Positions 48,301-60,962 of a stretch of DNA of 64,000 nt are shown here, in pieces (position 1 is the stretch's first letter; each line of letters starts with the position of its first letter). Location: contig JACMZG010000008.1 in NCBI GenBank assembly GCA_018340805.1, positions 22,149,359-22,213,358 of the forward strand, written 5' to 3'. A program made the translations under genes and the position numbers. Source of the DNA: Microvelia longipes (lineage: Eukaryota; Arthropoda; Insecta; Hemiptera; Veliidae). The notes under the pieces were generated by a model that worked only from the letters and a program-made list of their open reading frames with translations, was not told the DNA's origin and did not search any database.

Positions 48301-48985
48301 AGTTCTTAATTATTATATATTACTAAAATAATCTTTATTAAGTTTTTACTCTAGGTTTAGTCTCTACATAGTGTTTGACCTGTGGCGTCAATGCTAGAGA
48401 GAACGAGTTTACTTTGCGGTTACCTCATATTTGTCCCTACAGACGAGGCCCTTTAAAACTATTGACTGCCCTGCATCTGGCCAATATATTATAACCGCAA
48501 TGCTCCTTCTCATAGTAAACAGTAACCTTTGAGAATTTAATATTGACCATTAAGTTACTGGTTATAATGGACGGTTATAATAGAAGGTACAATGGAAATT
48601 AAACTATCACTTGGATGCACTTTGATACTGAACCTAATATGATTTCATATTGATTACTTCTTAGGCTGATGTGTTTGCTCTCCATAGTCAGTTCAACATG
48701 AATGGGAGGATGGGGGGGGGGGAATGGGTTGGTTTCTATAGTATATTAGTTTTAATTATAATTATTAATTAGTCTAGATAAAAACAAAATTTTTCAATTT
48801 TTCCATATTTTTGGGTAACGTCAATTTGTTGCTGTTATAATGTTTAGCTATTTGTGTGTATCTTCTCGATGTTATGTCACCTTCATTTTTTTTGTATGGT
48901 TACATTTATTATGTGAATTCGTCTAATTTATTTGTTTTTCTTTAGTTTTAAGTTTAGTCTTCTAGTTTTATGCTTGAATAAATCT
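48301..48985. other. Non-coding stretch
   Basis: Nothing recognised apart from an 11-G run at 48712-48722. Confidence 0.5.
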
Positions 48986-49032
48986 CTTTACCCTGATGAC
49001 GGCCAGGATCCCTGGTTGAAAGCTCGGTAGTT
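48986..49032 (+). ncRNA. Small hammerhead ribozyme motif (Penelope-type)
   Basis: CTGATGA (48993-48999), one extra pyrimidine, helix II of 7 pairs (GGCCAGG, loop ATC, CCTGGTT, two G-U pairs), GAAA (49018-49021), palindromic minimal helix III AGCT, and a UC step with predicted cleavage after 49025. Helix I pairs TTACC (48988-48992) with GGTAG (49026-49030), five pairs including one G-U. All core positions fit. As with the minus-strand motif at 19.3 kb, helix III is too short to fold within one molecule, so dimeric action is expected. The open frame across it on the minus strand is not a gene. Confidence 0.65.
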
Positions 49033-50639
49033 GTATCTCAACTATCTTTGGACTGCTGCCTTCTTTTTTATAACTTTTTTTTCTTTTCATGACTAACAAA
49101 TTGCTCTCGCAAGGCTTTGTGGTTGATAGTCTGTGGACTAGCCTCGTTCTTGGTTCGGAGATAATATTATAACACGTGTGTATGAGATACATTAAATTAT
49201 AACGTCTTAGACATTGTTTATTTAATTATTCTGAGTTCAAGCTTAGCAAGACCAACCATTTGGCTGCGTCCGAATCGCCAATTGTTGAATGGCACGTCTT
49301 ATCCGAATTAGACAAGCAGAGTCATCTGCGAATCGTAAAATTAATATGTATTAAAAGGGTATAAATAAAAACAAATATTTTACCAAATTTTCTTTAAAAA
49401 TATAACATTTCTATAAAATGATAGGTTTTTAAAAAAAAATTATTTGAGGTATCAACAATATTTTGAAAACAATAATATATTTCTGCGATTGCCTCTAACA
49501 ATAATTTTTAGTCGTTTGACTGCGTTTTATTGAGTCGCCTTTCAGTTAGCCAGTTTAAACTACTACATTAAATAGTCATTTTTAATGTTATTTTTAATGT
49601 TTGCTTAAATTAGCTATAGAAATAAAAAGTGACAGAGGAAAAATACATTTCTTTGCATGGCTCATGTCTATTTTTTTGTGTAAATAATACTTTAATAATC
49701 TTTTTTTATTGTTATTAGTTAAATTAATATCATAAAAAGGTAAGTAAGTTAATAACTTAATTTAGTAAGTAAATTACTCTAATATATACCCAACTGATTA
49801 CTTAGCACTTTATTGTTCTCACTCTTTCTTTTAGATTCAATTATAAATTTTACAATAATTGAATATTTGAGAAGAAAACAATCAACTTATCTATTCTACA
49901 AACTCCTCTCTTTCTCTTTATAAATAATTAATGTGGTTTAAGAAAGAGACAAACTGTTTGTCTTTTTTATACCAGCTTAAGTCTTTTTCCTCAGTCAAAT
50001 CGAATTTAAACGCATTTTAAACCAACCAAGAGAACTAAACGATAAAAAAATCATGAAATTTAATTTAAAACAAACTTAAAAAGTATTTATCTTTTATCTA
50101 TTTTTTCCTCTTAAAAATAATTAAATTTATAATATTTCTTAGTTAATTTGATTCATTCCTTGTTTTTTTTTGTATATTTTCTTTTAATTTTAAAAGAAGA
50201 GTATAAAAATCTTTTACAATTTTTCCTTTTGTTAGGAACTACAATGAGGGGAAAACATTTACTGCTTATTTTGCTTGCATTGTCTCTGAAAGAAAGGAAA
50301 AATTTCATTACTGAAGTAGTCTTATTTTATTTTTGTTTAAAAACTTTATTTCATTGTGACAGAAATAGTACAATAATCTTTAAATTTAAAGTTTTTATTT
50401 AAAATAACGTTTATGCACTAGAGAAAGTTTTTTTTGTATTTTTTTCATTTCGTGCCTAGCTTATTTTTTGTCCTTTTGGTTTAAGATTACTAATGAAAAA
50501 TTATCATTAAAATATTTGTTTCCCAGACTATGGGCATTCCTTTATTTTATTTAATTCTGTTTTTTCATCTTAAACTTTTTAGTTCATTCGTTTTATACAA
50601 TTTTTTCAGGTATTTTATCAAAACATTATGGTAGTTTAC
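49033..50639. other. AT-rich non-coding stretch
   Basis: No gene recognised. The short frame at 50148-50402 is hydrophobic low-complexity sequence without a domain. Confidence 0.45.
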
Positions 50640-50700
50640 ATATGCTTTTTACTTTTCCTCATTAATACTGTACTTATATGTAGAAATGATAACATGTTTA
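50640..50700 (-). repeat. Repeat family A 3' hairpin fragment
   Basis: In reverse it reads a TACATATAAGTACAGTATT segment, then AATGAGGAAAAGTAAAAAG, the family A tail. A very short truncated copy. Confidence 0.55.
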
Positions 50701-51029
50701 CACTAAATTTTGGTTTAGGGGTCTCCCGGAATATAATTTGATTATGATTGTTATACTCATCAATTTGAACCCAGGTACTCAAATATATAACATATAGAAA
50801 ATACAATATAGAAATTTGGCTTTGAACTCTTTGAGTGTTCGTACCGCTTTCGAACAATTGTCATTCAATTGTTTCACAGGCCGAAAAAGAATCAAATGAC
50901 TCCCTTCTTGAAATAAACAAAATGTTGTTTACCGGCCGTATTGTAAGTTTTCCGCTAATTGACCATCGTTCTTGTTTACTTTTTGGTCACTTTAAGTAAC
51001 CAAACATTTAAAGGGAACATTTTAAGTGT

Positions 51030-51130
51030 TCGCATCAGCTCCGATCCGGTTTTATTCGATTAAGCGCCACAAAAACATTGAAAACGACACCCGAATTTTT
51101 TTCATCAACCGTAATTTTGGTTTTCAATTG
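51030..51130 (+). repeat. Repeat family G segment
   Basis: Counterpart of 41585-41735; shares TCCGATCCGGTTTTATTCGA-type sequence and the following blocks. Confidence 0.55.
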
Positions 51131-52178
51131 TTGTTTAGACATTTAGTCGCTTAGATTGGTCGAGTGGTTGTTTCGACTTTGATTTGATTTAAATTAATTC
51201 AGCCTGAAAAATTATACATTTTAATTTTAATGTTTTACATTTCAAAAAAATTAATATAATTAATATTTTAATAATACATTTAATCTCCCGAATACTCAGA
51301 TCTTATTTTATTAACATTCATACTTAACTTATTTATATTACAATTCATGCTGTCATTAACTCTAATTTAAGAGTCTTAGAGTGCGAATTTTAATTTGTTA
51401 ATCTTATTAGTTTGTTCATAAGTTTTATTTGCTAATACATATTATTCTAGATAAAAATAAGTTTAAGGCACAGAAGACACTAAAATTTATTAGATTAAAA
51501 AAACTATACATCCCTACTTACACGTAGCATATTCATGTTAAATGAAGCTAATGCATGCAAAAAAAAATCTATGCATAACGTAACGTCCCTAAACTAATTC
51601 TCATCTAGTATTATGGAGACAAACACAAGTATCAATAATAATAATGTTATTCTAATGTATATAACTAATGTTTTTATTGTCTTTATAAATTGACTGAGGT
51701 GTTTTTTCGAAGGAGGGGAACCATGTGCTTGATCATGGTTCTTTTTATTTATTAGATGCCTTTGCCTGAATAAAAAAACATTTCATTAATTTTATACATT
51801 TTCAGTAATAGGAAATTTAAAACCTTTCAGATTAGGGCCTTATGGTAATAACGTCATATTGTATGGTTGTTAAAGGATTTTAGTAAAGTTTTGAATGGAG
51901 GAGCAAAGGTTGAAGGTCGATATTTGCTTGTTTTGTGTATATTAATGTCATTGCGTAGGTTTACTTGACTAGAGATACTCGTCTGGGGGAAATAATGCCT
52001 CATTTTCACACACGACCGCTATTTCCTCTATAACCCTCTATCCTCTTACACATCAATGCACTTCTTATACATTTCTTTATATAAGCTTTTAAATAAAAAT
52101 AAAAAAATCTCACATTTCCCGAGTCGTTTCTTTAAGAAGAATTCACTCTAAGGTTTTGAGTTCAAACGGATGAAAAAA
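51131..52178. other. AT-rich non-coding stretch
   Basis: Nothing recognised. Confidence 0.5.
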
Positions 52179-52409
52179 TCAACTCTCTTGGGTTCCGAGC
52201 TCTAACAACAAGCCCTTTTTTAGATGTATTTCCCTATATATCCTTTTATTCCATCCTGTACAGATACCTTTCAAGTCTCTAGAGCATTTTTCCATGATTC
52301 TCTGACATTTCTCGTGAGGTAGGCTGCTCTCTTCTGCTAATACTCTTTGAGCCTCTGAATAGCCCCTGTTGTTTAGTAAATCATTTTCATTATTTTCCTT
52401 AACATTCAA
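52179..52409 (-). CDS. Unassigned small open frame, 76 residues
   Basis: Starts with ATG and encodes a mixed, mostly charged sequence (13 Glu, 8 Lys, 2 Trp, no membrane segment). It is less AT-driven than other chance frames here. No domain, signal peptide or homologue could be recognised. No promoter, splice or polyadenylation context stands out, and no repeat copy overlaps it. It may be a decayed exon, a small gene or chance. Confidence 0.2.
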   Translation of the reverse strand: MNVKENNENDLLNNRGYSEAQRVLAEESSLPHEKCQRIMEKCSRDLKGICTGWNKRIYREIHLKKGLLLELGTQES

Positions 52410-52674
52410 TATGTTTTTAACGGAAATATAATAGAGTATTTACATTTTAAAAAAAAAAAATTTTTTGCTCATAAAATGATTAAATGTGTTTAAAATATAT
52501 TAAGCTGTAAAAAATAATTGATTTAATTTAAACAGTCGAAATTAGCATTTAAAGAAGATGAGAGGGGGAACAGTTGAGATAGTAGGGTGAAAACGTATTG
52601 TATTGTATTGAAATATTTAAATACAAGGTGAATCTTCTGCTAAGAAGTTGGATCTTCTACCTCTAGGAGGGGGC

Positions 52675-52677
<3 letters not shown>

Positions 52678-52744
<67 letters not shown>
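52678..52744. repeat. (TA)n microsatellite
   Basis: About 33 uninterrupted TA units. Confidence 0.95.
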
Positions 52745-52748
<4 letters not shown>

Positions 52749-53059
52749 ACAGTGTGTAGTATACATACACTGTTGTGTACAATGTATGTAATAATATCCT
52801 AGTTGGATTAGTATGACACGCTAGTGAGTGTAATACTCACATTATGTGTACATTTATATTGTATGTATTTACTCCCCATACTACAGCTTTTGTTGTTGTA
52901 ATGTTTAATTAAATTAAATTAGTGTTGTGATAGTGTCAATGTTTAGTTAATATTAATTATGTTGTTATTGGCTATTTATATTAGGCACTGTTTTGTCAAG
53001 ACAAGAAGTGAAGTATGCTATTATAGAACATTTATATACAAATGAATATACGTAAGCGT

Positions 53060-53110
53060 CATATATATATATAATATATATAAATATATATATATATATA
53101 TAAATATATA
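53060..53110. repeat. TA-rich microsatellite
   Basis: About 50 bp of TA with AAATA interruptions. Confidence 0.9.
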
Positions 53111-55409
53111 ACTTAAAGAATATTAACTAAAATACATCTTAAAAGGCAATGCAACATCGTCCAAATACATTCAAGATTACTGATACAGATTTTATAGTTT
53201 TGACAGACCAAGTATGTACATAGATATATATGTGTGTGTGTGTTTGTGTCTTGTGTGCTTGTGACAATGTATTTTGAATTGCTAAAAATTGTACAAAAAC
53301 CGATTAAGTTAAAAAATATTTGTTATCCCGAAGTTCTGAATTGCATGCTCGTCCTTTTAGGTTTTATTGTTTTTTTTATTGTTAAGCACTCTATCAATCA
53401 GATTGTTTTATTGATATTTGTGAAATTATGTGTTTTTTACTGAATGATCATTGGATGTTGTATTGTTTATGAGTAGAGCAAGATGCGATATGATATGATA
53501 AATATGATATAATGTATTAATAAAATGTATATCTAATATTCCCTTAAAGAGCTATACTAATAAAAAACTAGGGTGCCGAGTATGATCACAGATCTGTTAT
53601 GCATCAATAAATATAATGAATATTTGTGTTAGATTTTAGATATTTTTTTAGCATTAAGCCCATTTTTGGTGTTTATTTAAGTTATTTTGCTGTACGTGAT
53701 AAGTCCTTGTAAGGCTTGGTCGGATTAAACTCGTACCTCTGTCCTGTATTTATTATTCGTTTTTTTTTATTTTCCCCTCACGCGTAATAATATAATTGAA
53801 ATATTGTCCAGATAAAAAAGTACTGTCCGCATAAAAAATATCGTTTAACTTGACAAAGTTTCCCCCATCCAGAATGTTCATTTGTTTGATTAAATAAACC
53901 ATCTGTGTTATTCGTATACAAAGTTATTTCCAGATTTTTTTAACTGAAATGTGCACAGATTTGCTTTTGTTTTAGAGGGAAACATAATTAATTTTTATTT
54001 ATTCTAAGCACAACATATTTGTTTTTACTTGTACACATAAGGTTATAAAACCCCGAGTTGTGATTTTAAAAAATTGATTATTTTATTATTAGCTGTCGTA
54101 AAATCAAATGAGGTGACTGCAAAAAATAATTTGTTAATGGACGTTGATTGCAAATCTCATGGCTTTGTGTCACCTGTATAATTTTTAAACTACGGAATAA
54201 TATTTTTTTATTTGATCTATTTACATAATAGAGAATACTTTCGTTCAAAGCTACTCAATTGTCAAACTTATACCTTGAAAAATAGAAGAAAACTTGATTA
54301 TTAGTTATTTACGTACCAAGGAAGAAAACAAAGTCATTACGCCCCGGTTTTTTGTTGGTTCCTGAGGTGTAAGCCAAGGGAAACATTATGTTTAAACCGA
54401 AACAGCAAACATTTTTATAGGGAGCCGAGAAACCAGCAAGTTTACTCCCGAGGCCGAGGGAGGCAATTAAAGAGAGATGTAATGACTGTTTTCTTTCGTG
54501 GTATGAACGAGATTTTTCCTCCAGAAGGGAGAAAATTTTAACACGAAAAACTTTATTTTATGTAAATATACAAGCTATTGCATTATTTAAAATCTTTAAC
54601 TAGATACTCACAACAATAACACTAAATACTCATAAAAAACACAAAACTGTTATTTACCAAACAACAAATGAGTAAAAAATAAAAAAGAATCATACGCGAA
54701 TAAAAAGATAAAGAGGTTGGCTTGCTTAGTCATTCAATTCAAATTAACTGCAATCTTAAATTTTAATTTACAAGTAAAATTTAAATTCCCGATAAAATTT
54801 TCGATTTGTTCATTCCCGAGCAATGAACAAATTTATCAAGTATTAATATAAACATTATCTTCGTTTCATTTTATTTTTTATGTGTCTTTCTTTTTTTTTT
54901 GGTTGTTAAAAAAAACATAAGTTTTAAGTCAAAGAATAACTGCAACACTGACAAATATAATTATTTTAGACCAAAACAAATACTATTAAGAAAGAAAATA
55001 AACTATTTAATTGTTTTTTTGGTTTACTCTTGAATTTATAAATGTTAAATACATTTTTAATGTGTGATTTGTCTTTACTTTGCTATAATAAATGTAATAG
55101 CTGATCTAGTTACTACGTTGTATACCTAAAATACGCTAAAGATTAGGTAAGAAAAGTACTGACGTCATTCTTATTTCTGCCGTATTTAAGTAAAAATTAT
55201 ACGTTTTTTCTAGTTTAGACGTTGCAACATTATCAACACACACTAAAACAGTAGCAAGTATCATAAACATTTATGAAGGCCCTAATAAAATTAATTATTA
55301 ATGCCTTGGTTTATTAAAACGATAATAACAAAGTTTCCCGGACTGGATTCGAAAAATGAATCTTTAGATTTCCAAGCAAATGTCTAACCGATTGCGCCAA
55401 AAGTAAATC
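53111..55409. other. AT-rich non-coding stretch
   Basis: No gene recognised. The short frame at 53234-53443 is hydrophobic and has no domain. Confidence 0.45.
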
Positions 55410-55500
55410 ACTTTCCGCCCTGATTTTTGTCCCCTCCCTTATTTTCACAAACAGGCCGTAATACGGTTTTTCCTTTATGAAAATTAGGACGGAAAGTTTT
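55410..55500. repeat. Inverted repeat with 20-bp arms
   Basis: CTTTCCGCCCTGATTTTTGT near 55411-55430 is close to the reverse complement of ATGAAAATTAGGACGGAAAG near 55478-55497, with five differences. Confidence 0.65.
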
Positions 55501-55679
55501 TTCTCCCTTCTAGGGAGAAAAATCATCACACAGAATGCTTATGCATAATATAAATAACAAACTTAATTTAAAAAAAAACATTACAACCTCGTTACAAATA
55601 CGTTACATGACAACCACTAAACATTTATGATGTAAATACGAAGTTATTGGCTAAAAACACTTTAACACTATAGTAGGCT

Positions 55680-55990
55680 TAAGTCTGCTATCTATTGACA
55701 CTCCAATTATTTCAATGGGCGAATTATTTAAATCATTATTATATTTAAGAGTGTGAGCTAAGATCTGGTTATCTGACTTTTTAAAAGTTAACTTATTTAC
55801 TATAAACCAATCATTTGCATGCTTTACAGTATCATCTATTTTATTTAACTATTCCATTATAGGCATTTTCCCATTAACTGAAATTGTAGAATCGTCCGCA
55901 AATTTTAGGCTCCATATTCCGGGAGTTTATAAATGTAAATTAAAAACAGTAGGGGGTCCAAGAACAGGGCCCTGAGGCACCTCGTGCATA
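55680..55990 (-). pseudogene. Non-LTR retrotransposon reverse transcriptase fragment
   Basis: On the minus strand the translation shows, in order, HEVPQGPVLGP (about 55985-55955), the catalytic FADDS box (55902-55888), a NDWFIVNKLTFKKS segment, and IIGVSIDSRL near the end. This is the order of the palm and thumb motifs of LINE reverse transcriptases (QGSVLGP, FADD, NxWFxxNkL, FLGVxID in the family). Two stops interrupt the reading, and neither an endonuclease nor a 3' end is visible, so this is a short dead fragment. The clade (Jockey-like or other) cannot be settled. Confidence 0.72.
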
Positions 55991-56112
55991 AAAAGCGCAG
56001 GAGCGCGTGTCTCTCTGCAGTTACCGATATTCATCGGTATTTATCGATAGTTCTTCATATTTCGGAAACAGTTACTTCTACCATTATCAAATTTTTCTGA
56101 GAAAAAAAGTTG

Positions 56113-57107
56113 TTTCGATCTCGCTTTAATCGTCCTCAGAACGTCATGATTACGTTAAAGACAGCATTGCTTCGTTCTTGCTACGTTCGTCCTAAGACAT
56201 AAGCTTCGGGGGTTATGACTTATGACTTGCTTCGCTCGACAGTAAATACAGTCGCAATGATAAAAAATACCATTTTCACAGTCTTGTAACATAATAACTT
56301 GTAACATAAATTGCGTTAAGAACAAAATGTATTTAAAGTTGCGTATTAGGTATTAATACGTATAATGCAATTTATAATAATGATTTCTATGTTAAAATCA
56401 TTTTTATTTTAATGTCAGATATAAAACGGAGATAATTTTACAACATCCAGAGTACTAGATAATTCATGAAATTAGAAGCAGGGGTTTATACGATCGATTA
56501 AACAATCTGAGTAATTATATTATTCAGAGTTTTAGTGCTAAAATATTTAAATGCCTCTTCTTTTTCAGTTTAAATACTAATGCAAAATAAAAACTAGGGT
56601 AGAATAAACACAGTGTTAGACATAAAAAGTTTTTAATAAAACCCTAAATATATGTTATCAGGAAATAGACCATGAATTACCATTAATTATTTAATGCATC
56701 ATTCATTCGTTTTCAGTTTTTGCAAGAATAGACCCTGAATACATTGTGAAATTGCAGGTTTAGTCGAGTTACCTAAGTGTCAATTTACTGGGATTCTTTT
56801 GAAATATTAAAAAGATTAAACTGACCAAATCGATTGGACTTAGTTATTATTTTATAAGAATATCCATTCTAGGGTTTTTTAATATTAGATTTTCAGAAAA
56901 GTTTTTTCTTTAAAAAGTTTTTCACTAGGTCTAATGAATAAAACTTTCGTCTATACTTTATAAGTTTAATTTATTTAATAGTTAACTTATTCCTATTCTT
57001 GTCTTTAATCAATGGATCTAATAAAAGATATAATTTATATCTCGAACGAAGTAATGCTGTCATTAACGTAATCATGACGTTCTAAGGACGATTAAAGCGA
57101 GTTCGAA
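56113..57107. mobile_element. 1-kb element with 65-bp inverted ends
   Basis: 56113-56177 and 57044-57107 are reverse complements with few differences, sharing CTCGCTTTAATCGTCC, AGAACGTCATGATTACGTTA and GACAGCATT. The interior has no long frame but includes a family H segment (about 56215-56260). This is the structure of a non-autonomous DNA element; no clear target duplication was seen. Confidence 0.72.
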
Positions 57108-57459
57108 GTCATACCACTGAACATTTTATTCTGGAAACGGTGTATCGTGATCGATTGATTGATTTATGCGTTAAAGTCGAATCTGTAACGATTTGATTTT
57201 TAAGTTATTTTTTTAAAGGAAATTCGCAAAATCATTTTAATTGTTACCATAACCTGAGCTTTTAATTAGTGCAGAAAGATCTAATTTTAGAAGATTTGAT
57301 GTACATATGCATCGCGTTTGGAATTGAAAAAACCCTTTTCTGTAAAAAAATCTAGAAAATTTACTTTTAAATAGAAAATGAATGCTACTGATTAGACTTT
57401 AATGAGTAAACTAAAAAAGTGGACAAAAATGGACATTTAGCAAGAAAACTAGCCATTAA

Positions 57460-57502
57460 AAGGAAATTCGCCTGACTTGCGGACACCTGCACCAGAATTT
57501 AT
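57460..57502 (+). repeat. Repeat family F segment
   Basis: GGAAATTCGCCTGACTTGCG followed by CACCAGAATTT; see 12845 and 41425. Confidence 0.45.
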
Positions 57503-59272
57503 TAACTAATAATTTCCATACATACAACTTTGACAATGATAGACTTAATTTTCTGTTCAGTTTCGCTTTTTACTCAGTAAAAGTCGGTCATGCCTTTACT
57601 AACTTCTGCAGCTATTGGCCGTAGCTGTACTTAATATGCATAATATTTGGTAGTTTTTCGACCAATTTTCAAAGTTAGCAACTTGTTTTGAAGTATTTTT
57701 TTCATGTCTTAAGAATTGTTAAATTCTTAAAATTGATTTATTTACCTTAGACTCAAAGTTTATTATTTTCTTAAAACATTTTAATAAAAATAAATAATAA
57801 TAAGGGGGAAAGAAAGATAAATTCTTTTGATCTTTTGCTCTACAAGATGGAAGGACCAAAATTGAAGTTTATTCGAAAAAAATTAAGGATACCTAAATTT
57901 TATTTTGTATAAAAAGGTCTTTTTTTTGTAAAAAAACTACTAAATAAATACCTGAAAACTCTTTGCTATCTCATTTTTGAAAGAGGAAATTAATTAAACA
58001 GGATGTGATGTTCTTTAAAAAGGTATAAGCGGTAAAAGCTCTTTGAAACTTTTTTCTGAAAATTGAATCTAAGGCAAGGGCTTTTCAGCATGTGAGGCTG
58101 GCGACATCAAAGATTCTTTAAGATTTTTTAATTATTTGACTGCAAGGTCAAATAATTCACCCTCTGTCGCTTATTTTTTTTATTAATACTTTTTCTATTA
58201 ATCTTTTTTAAAAGATTATTATAAGACCTGATGGAATAATAAAAATGTATTCTATACTTTTTAAAGTTCTTTTTACCTTCTATTTGTCGAGTAGAATGAA
58301 GTACTTATTTACTTTATTAAAATGTAATAAATATTATGAGTAAATTTTTTATGAATTAATAAACAATTTGACTATTGGATATATTTATATTCAAAATTTG
58401 TTTGGCATAACGAAACTCATTATTTCTGTTTTTTTTCTCATTATTATGTATTTTTCTGTATGGAAATACGCATTATTATGCCGTTGGTTATGCAAAAAAC
58501 TATGCCTAGTTTAATGCTCAGTTTTATGGTTGGTTTCTTCAAAGGTTTTAGCGCATGTCCTTTTAAAAATACAGAAAAAATAAATACTTCGGCTAGCCTC
58601 AAGATTTAAATAACATGGTTCCCTGGGTCACGGGCCTAAGGAACCAACTTAAATGCTTAAAAGGGAGCAAGGACTTATTTTTCTCCTTTGGTAAGTTAAT
58701 AAACATGTTATCATTGTACTTTATAAATTCTACTTAATGCAAATAAAATTTATTTATTGGTTAACAATTGTGGCGAACTTGAGTCAAATTCTTAATTCTA
58801 GCATTAATAAGGCTGTTTATAGCTTTTAGAACGGGAATAATTAAATTTTATTATTTGACGTGACTTAAAAGTTTATAAACAATCAAATACATCAAAAACA
58901 TTCGCCTCTCCAACAGCAATAAATAAATCCAAACTCTGTGAAGTTAGGCTTTAGTTTTGTCTTTAGGCTGGGCTAGTCATTAGGCTACGCAGGTAGGCTA
59001 ACCGTGTCAGGGCTTTCTCGGCCATTTTTTAAATCCGGGGTTGCGTCCTGTCCGCTTCTATACTGGAGGATCTATTAGACCTGTAAGACCCATTAGCTTC
59101 TTTAGCAACTTCTTCGACCTGTATCAATGTCATCTGACTGGATCCGGTGGTCGTCAAGAAGCCTTGACAAACCAAAAACCAACAACGAGGACTCACAGAA
59201 CGATCCATTAGAATTTACAACAAACCGGTTCTTCATAATGGGTAGTCTCAATTTTTTTTTATATTTCTGAAT
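57503..59272. other. Non-coding stretch
   Basis: Nothing recognised. The segment 59020-59230 is unusually GC-balanced but has no long frame on either strand. Confidence 0.45.
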
Positions 59273-59364
59273 AACTCAGCTCTCCGATATAGTCTGAACT
59301 TTAGTCACACAATTGACTAGCTCAGCTCTTCAAGATAGTCTAAGCTGTAGTCACGTGACTATAG
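59273..59364 (+). repeat. 46-bp tandem duplication
   Basis: Units at 59273 and 59319 share CTCAGCTCT, GATATAGTCT/GATAGTCTAA and TAGTCAC. Confidence 0.8.
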
Positions 59365-60907
59365 CTATAGTATTATCGTGACAAATCCATTCTTAATAAT
59401 TTAATCGTTACTTATCCAAAAGAAAGAAATAAAAATGTTGCCAAATACATGTGTTTAAGAAAAGAAACTGCAATATTAGTCTGGATGTTATAGTTGGTTT
59501 TTAATAGCAATAACCCTATTATTGCCATAACAGGACAATACCCTGTTTTAAACTAGCAAACTATTATAAACAATTATTTTTCATTTTATTATTCGAAAAA
59601 ATGCAAGAAAAACATTTGTACTACAAACTAAAATTATAAATAATAACGAAAAAAAACTATTGTAGCTATGAAAAAGTCGATACCTTAGCAAAATGATTGT
59701 CATGAAAATGTTATGCACACTTTAAAATGTTCGTTTTTATTTTCATTAACCTAAGTGTTTCTTAATTAAACCGTAGAAATGGCGTCGTGACTGGGATATC
59801 TCGAGATATTTTCGAATCAACTTCAAATTAAGACTTAATTGGCTACTGCTGCAGATTTCATTATATTTCAAGATGGCTTTTTCTACTTCTGAATCTTGAT
59901 TGGCTTGACTCTTATTATTTAATTTTAACCATCTCCAACCTTGTCTAAGAATGGAGGAAATACCTTCATTTCTTAAAACGTAATGAGCTTTGGGTATTTC
60001 TTACTTAATTTTTTTTGTAAATAAGATTTTGTAGGCTTGTTGGGTGTTGATTATGAGGTGGGTTTTTTCTTTAATTAAAGTATTTAAAGTTAATGGAAAA
60101 TTAGTTATTCGTTTTCAGATTGACTTTTTCTGAAATCTAACAGAACCAATTCAGAAATCTCAATTGCCTTAATAATTTGCAAACTCATGTCGTTTCAGGT
60201 TTAAAATTTATAGGACATTAACACCTAGGGTGTTGTGTAGCAGTAGTAATAGTAGATTTAGTGTAGTTTTGCACTTCGATTTTTGCATGTTTAACAGTAT
60301 TTGTAACATTATTCAGACCTTGATTTTAACTTAGTTAGACTATCCTAACGGTATTAACGTGTAACATGAATATGCTCAGTGTGGAGCAAAATATAGTTCT
60401 GTAAAAACTTTGTAATATAAAAAATAAAAAAACTGTAAAAAATATAGTAATATCACATTGTCTCATTTGTGCCCACTCATAACTACTTATTTCTATTTGT
60501 ATCATATTTAATTTTATACTAGTTTTTGCAAAATAATGATAATAAATCTTTATTATCCTTTTTATAAATTATAGTACACAAAATACAATATAAAAAACAA
60601 TTCTTATAATAATAGGTACATTTATATTGTAATAAAAAAACTTAAATTGTACTTCGTACAATCATATTGTGTTAAACAATTTATTTTTGGATAATAGGTT
60701 TTCAATTGTAGTAATTTGGTTGTCTCAATATTTTTTTCTAGAGGTAATGAGAGTGCTTTATGTCGACCAATTGCTTAGTGTAATTATTTATTTTAGAAGT
60801 TTTGGTTTGAAGTATTTCAGGATTTAATGCAGTTTCTACATATTCATGTTTTAATTTAATCTTCAAAATGTAATAAGGAGCGAACTAGGGTTCAGCGAAA
60901 ATATTTT
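59365..60907. other. AT-rich non-coding stretch
   Basis: Nothing recognised. Confidence 0.5.
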
Positions 60908-60962
60908 TGTACGGGGTTCCTAAAAACGTTTTCTCACTCCTTCGGTTCGCATTGCTCGCCTA
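60908..60962 (+). repeat. Repeat family B fragment
   Basis: GTACGGGGTTCCTAAAAACG then TCACTCCTTCGGTTCGC, matching the B start with decay. Confidence 0.5.

Noticed and set aside
48968..49192. 74-residue minus-strand frame.
   Set aside because: It runs antisense across the hammerhead motif and has no domain.
55335..55402. tRNA-like sequence on the minus strand (A-box TGGCGCAATCGG and B-box-like TTCGAATCC).
   Set aside because: The acceptor, D and T stems do not pair, and the variable region does not suit the apparent anticodon. At best it is a tRNA-derived remnant.
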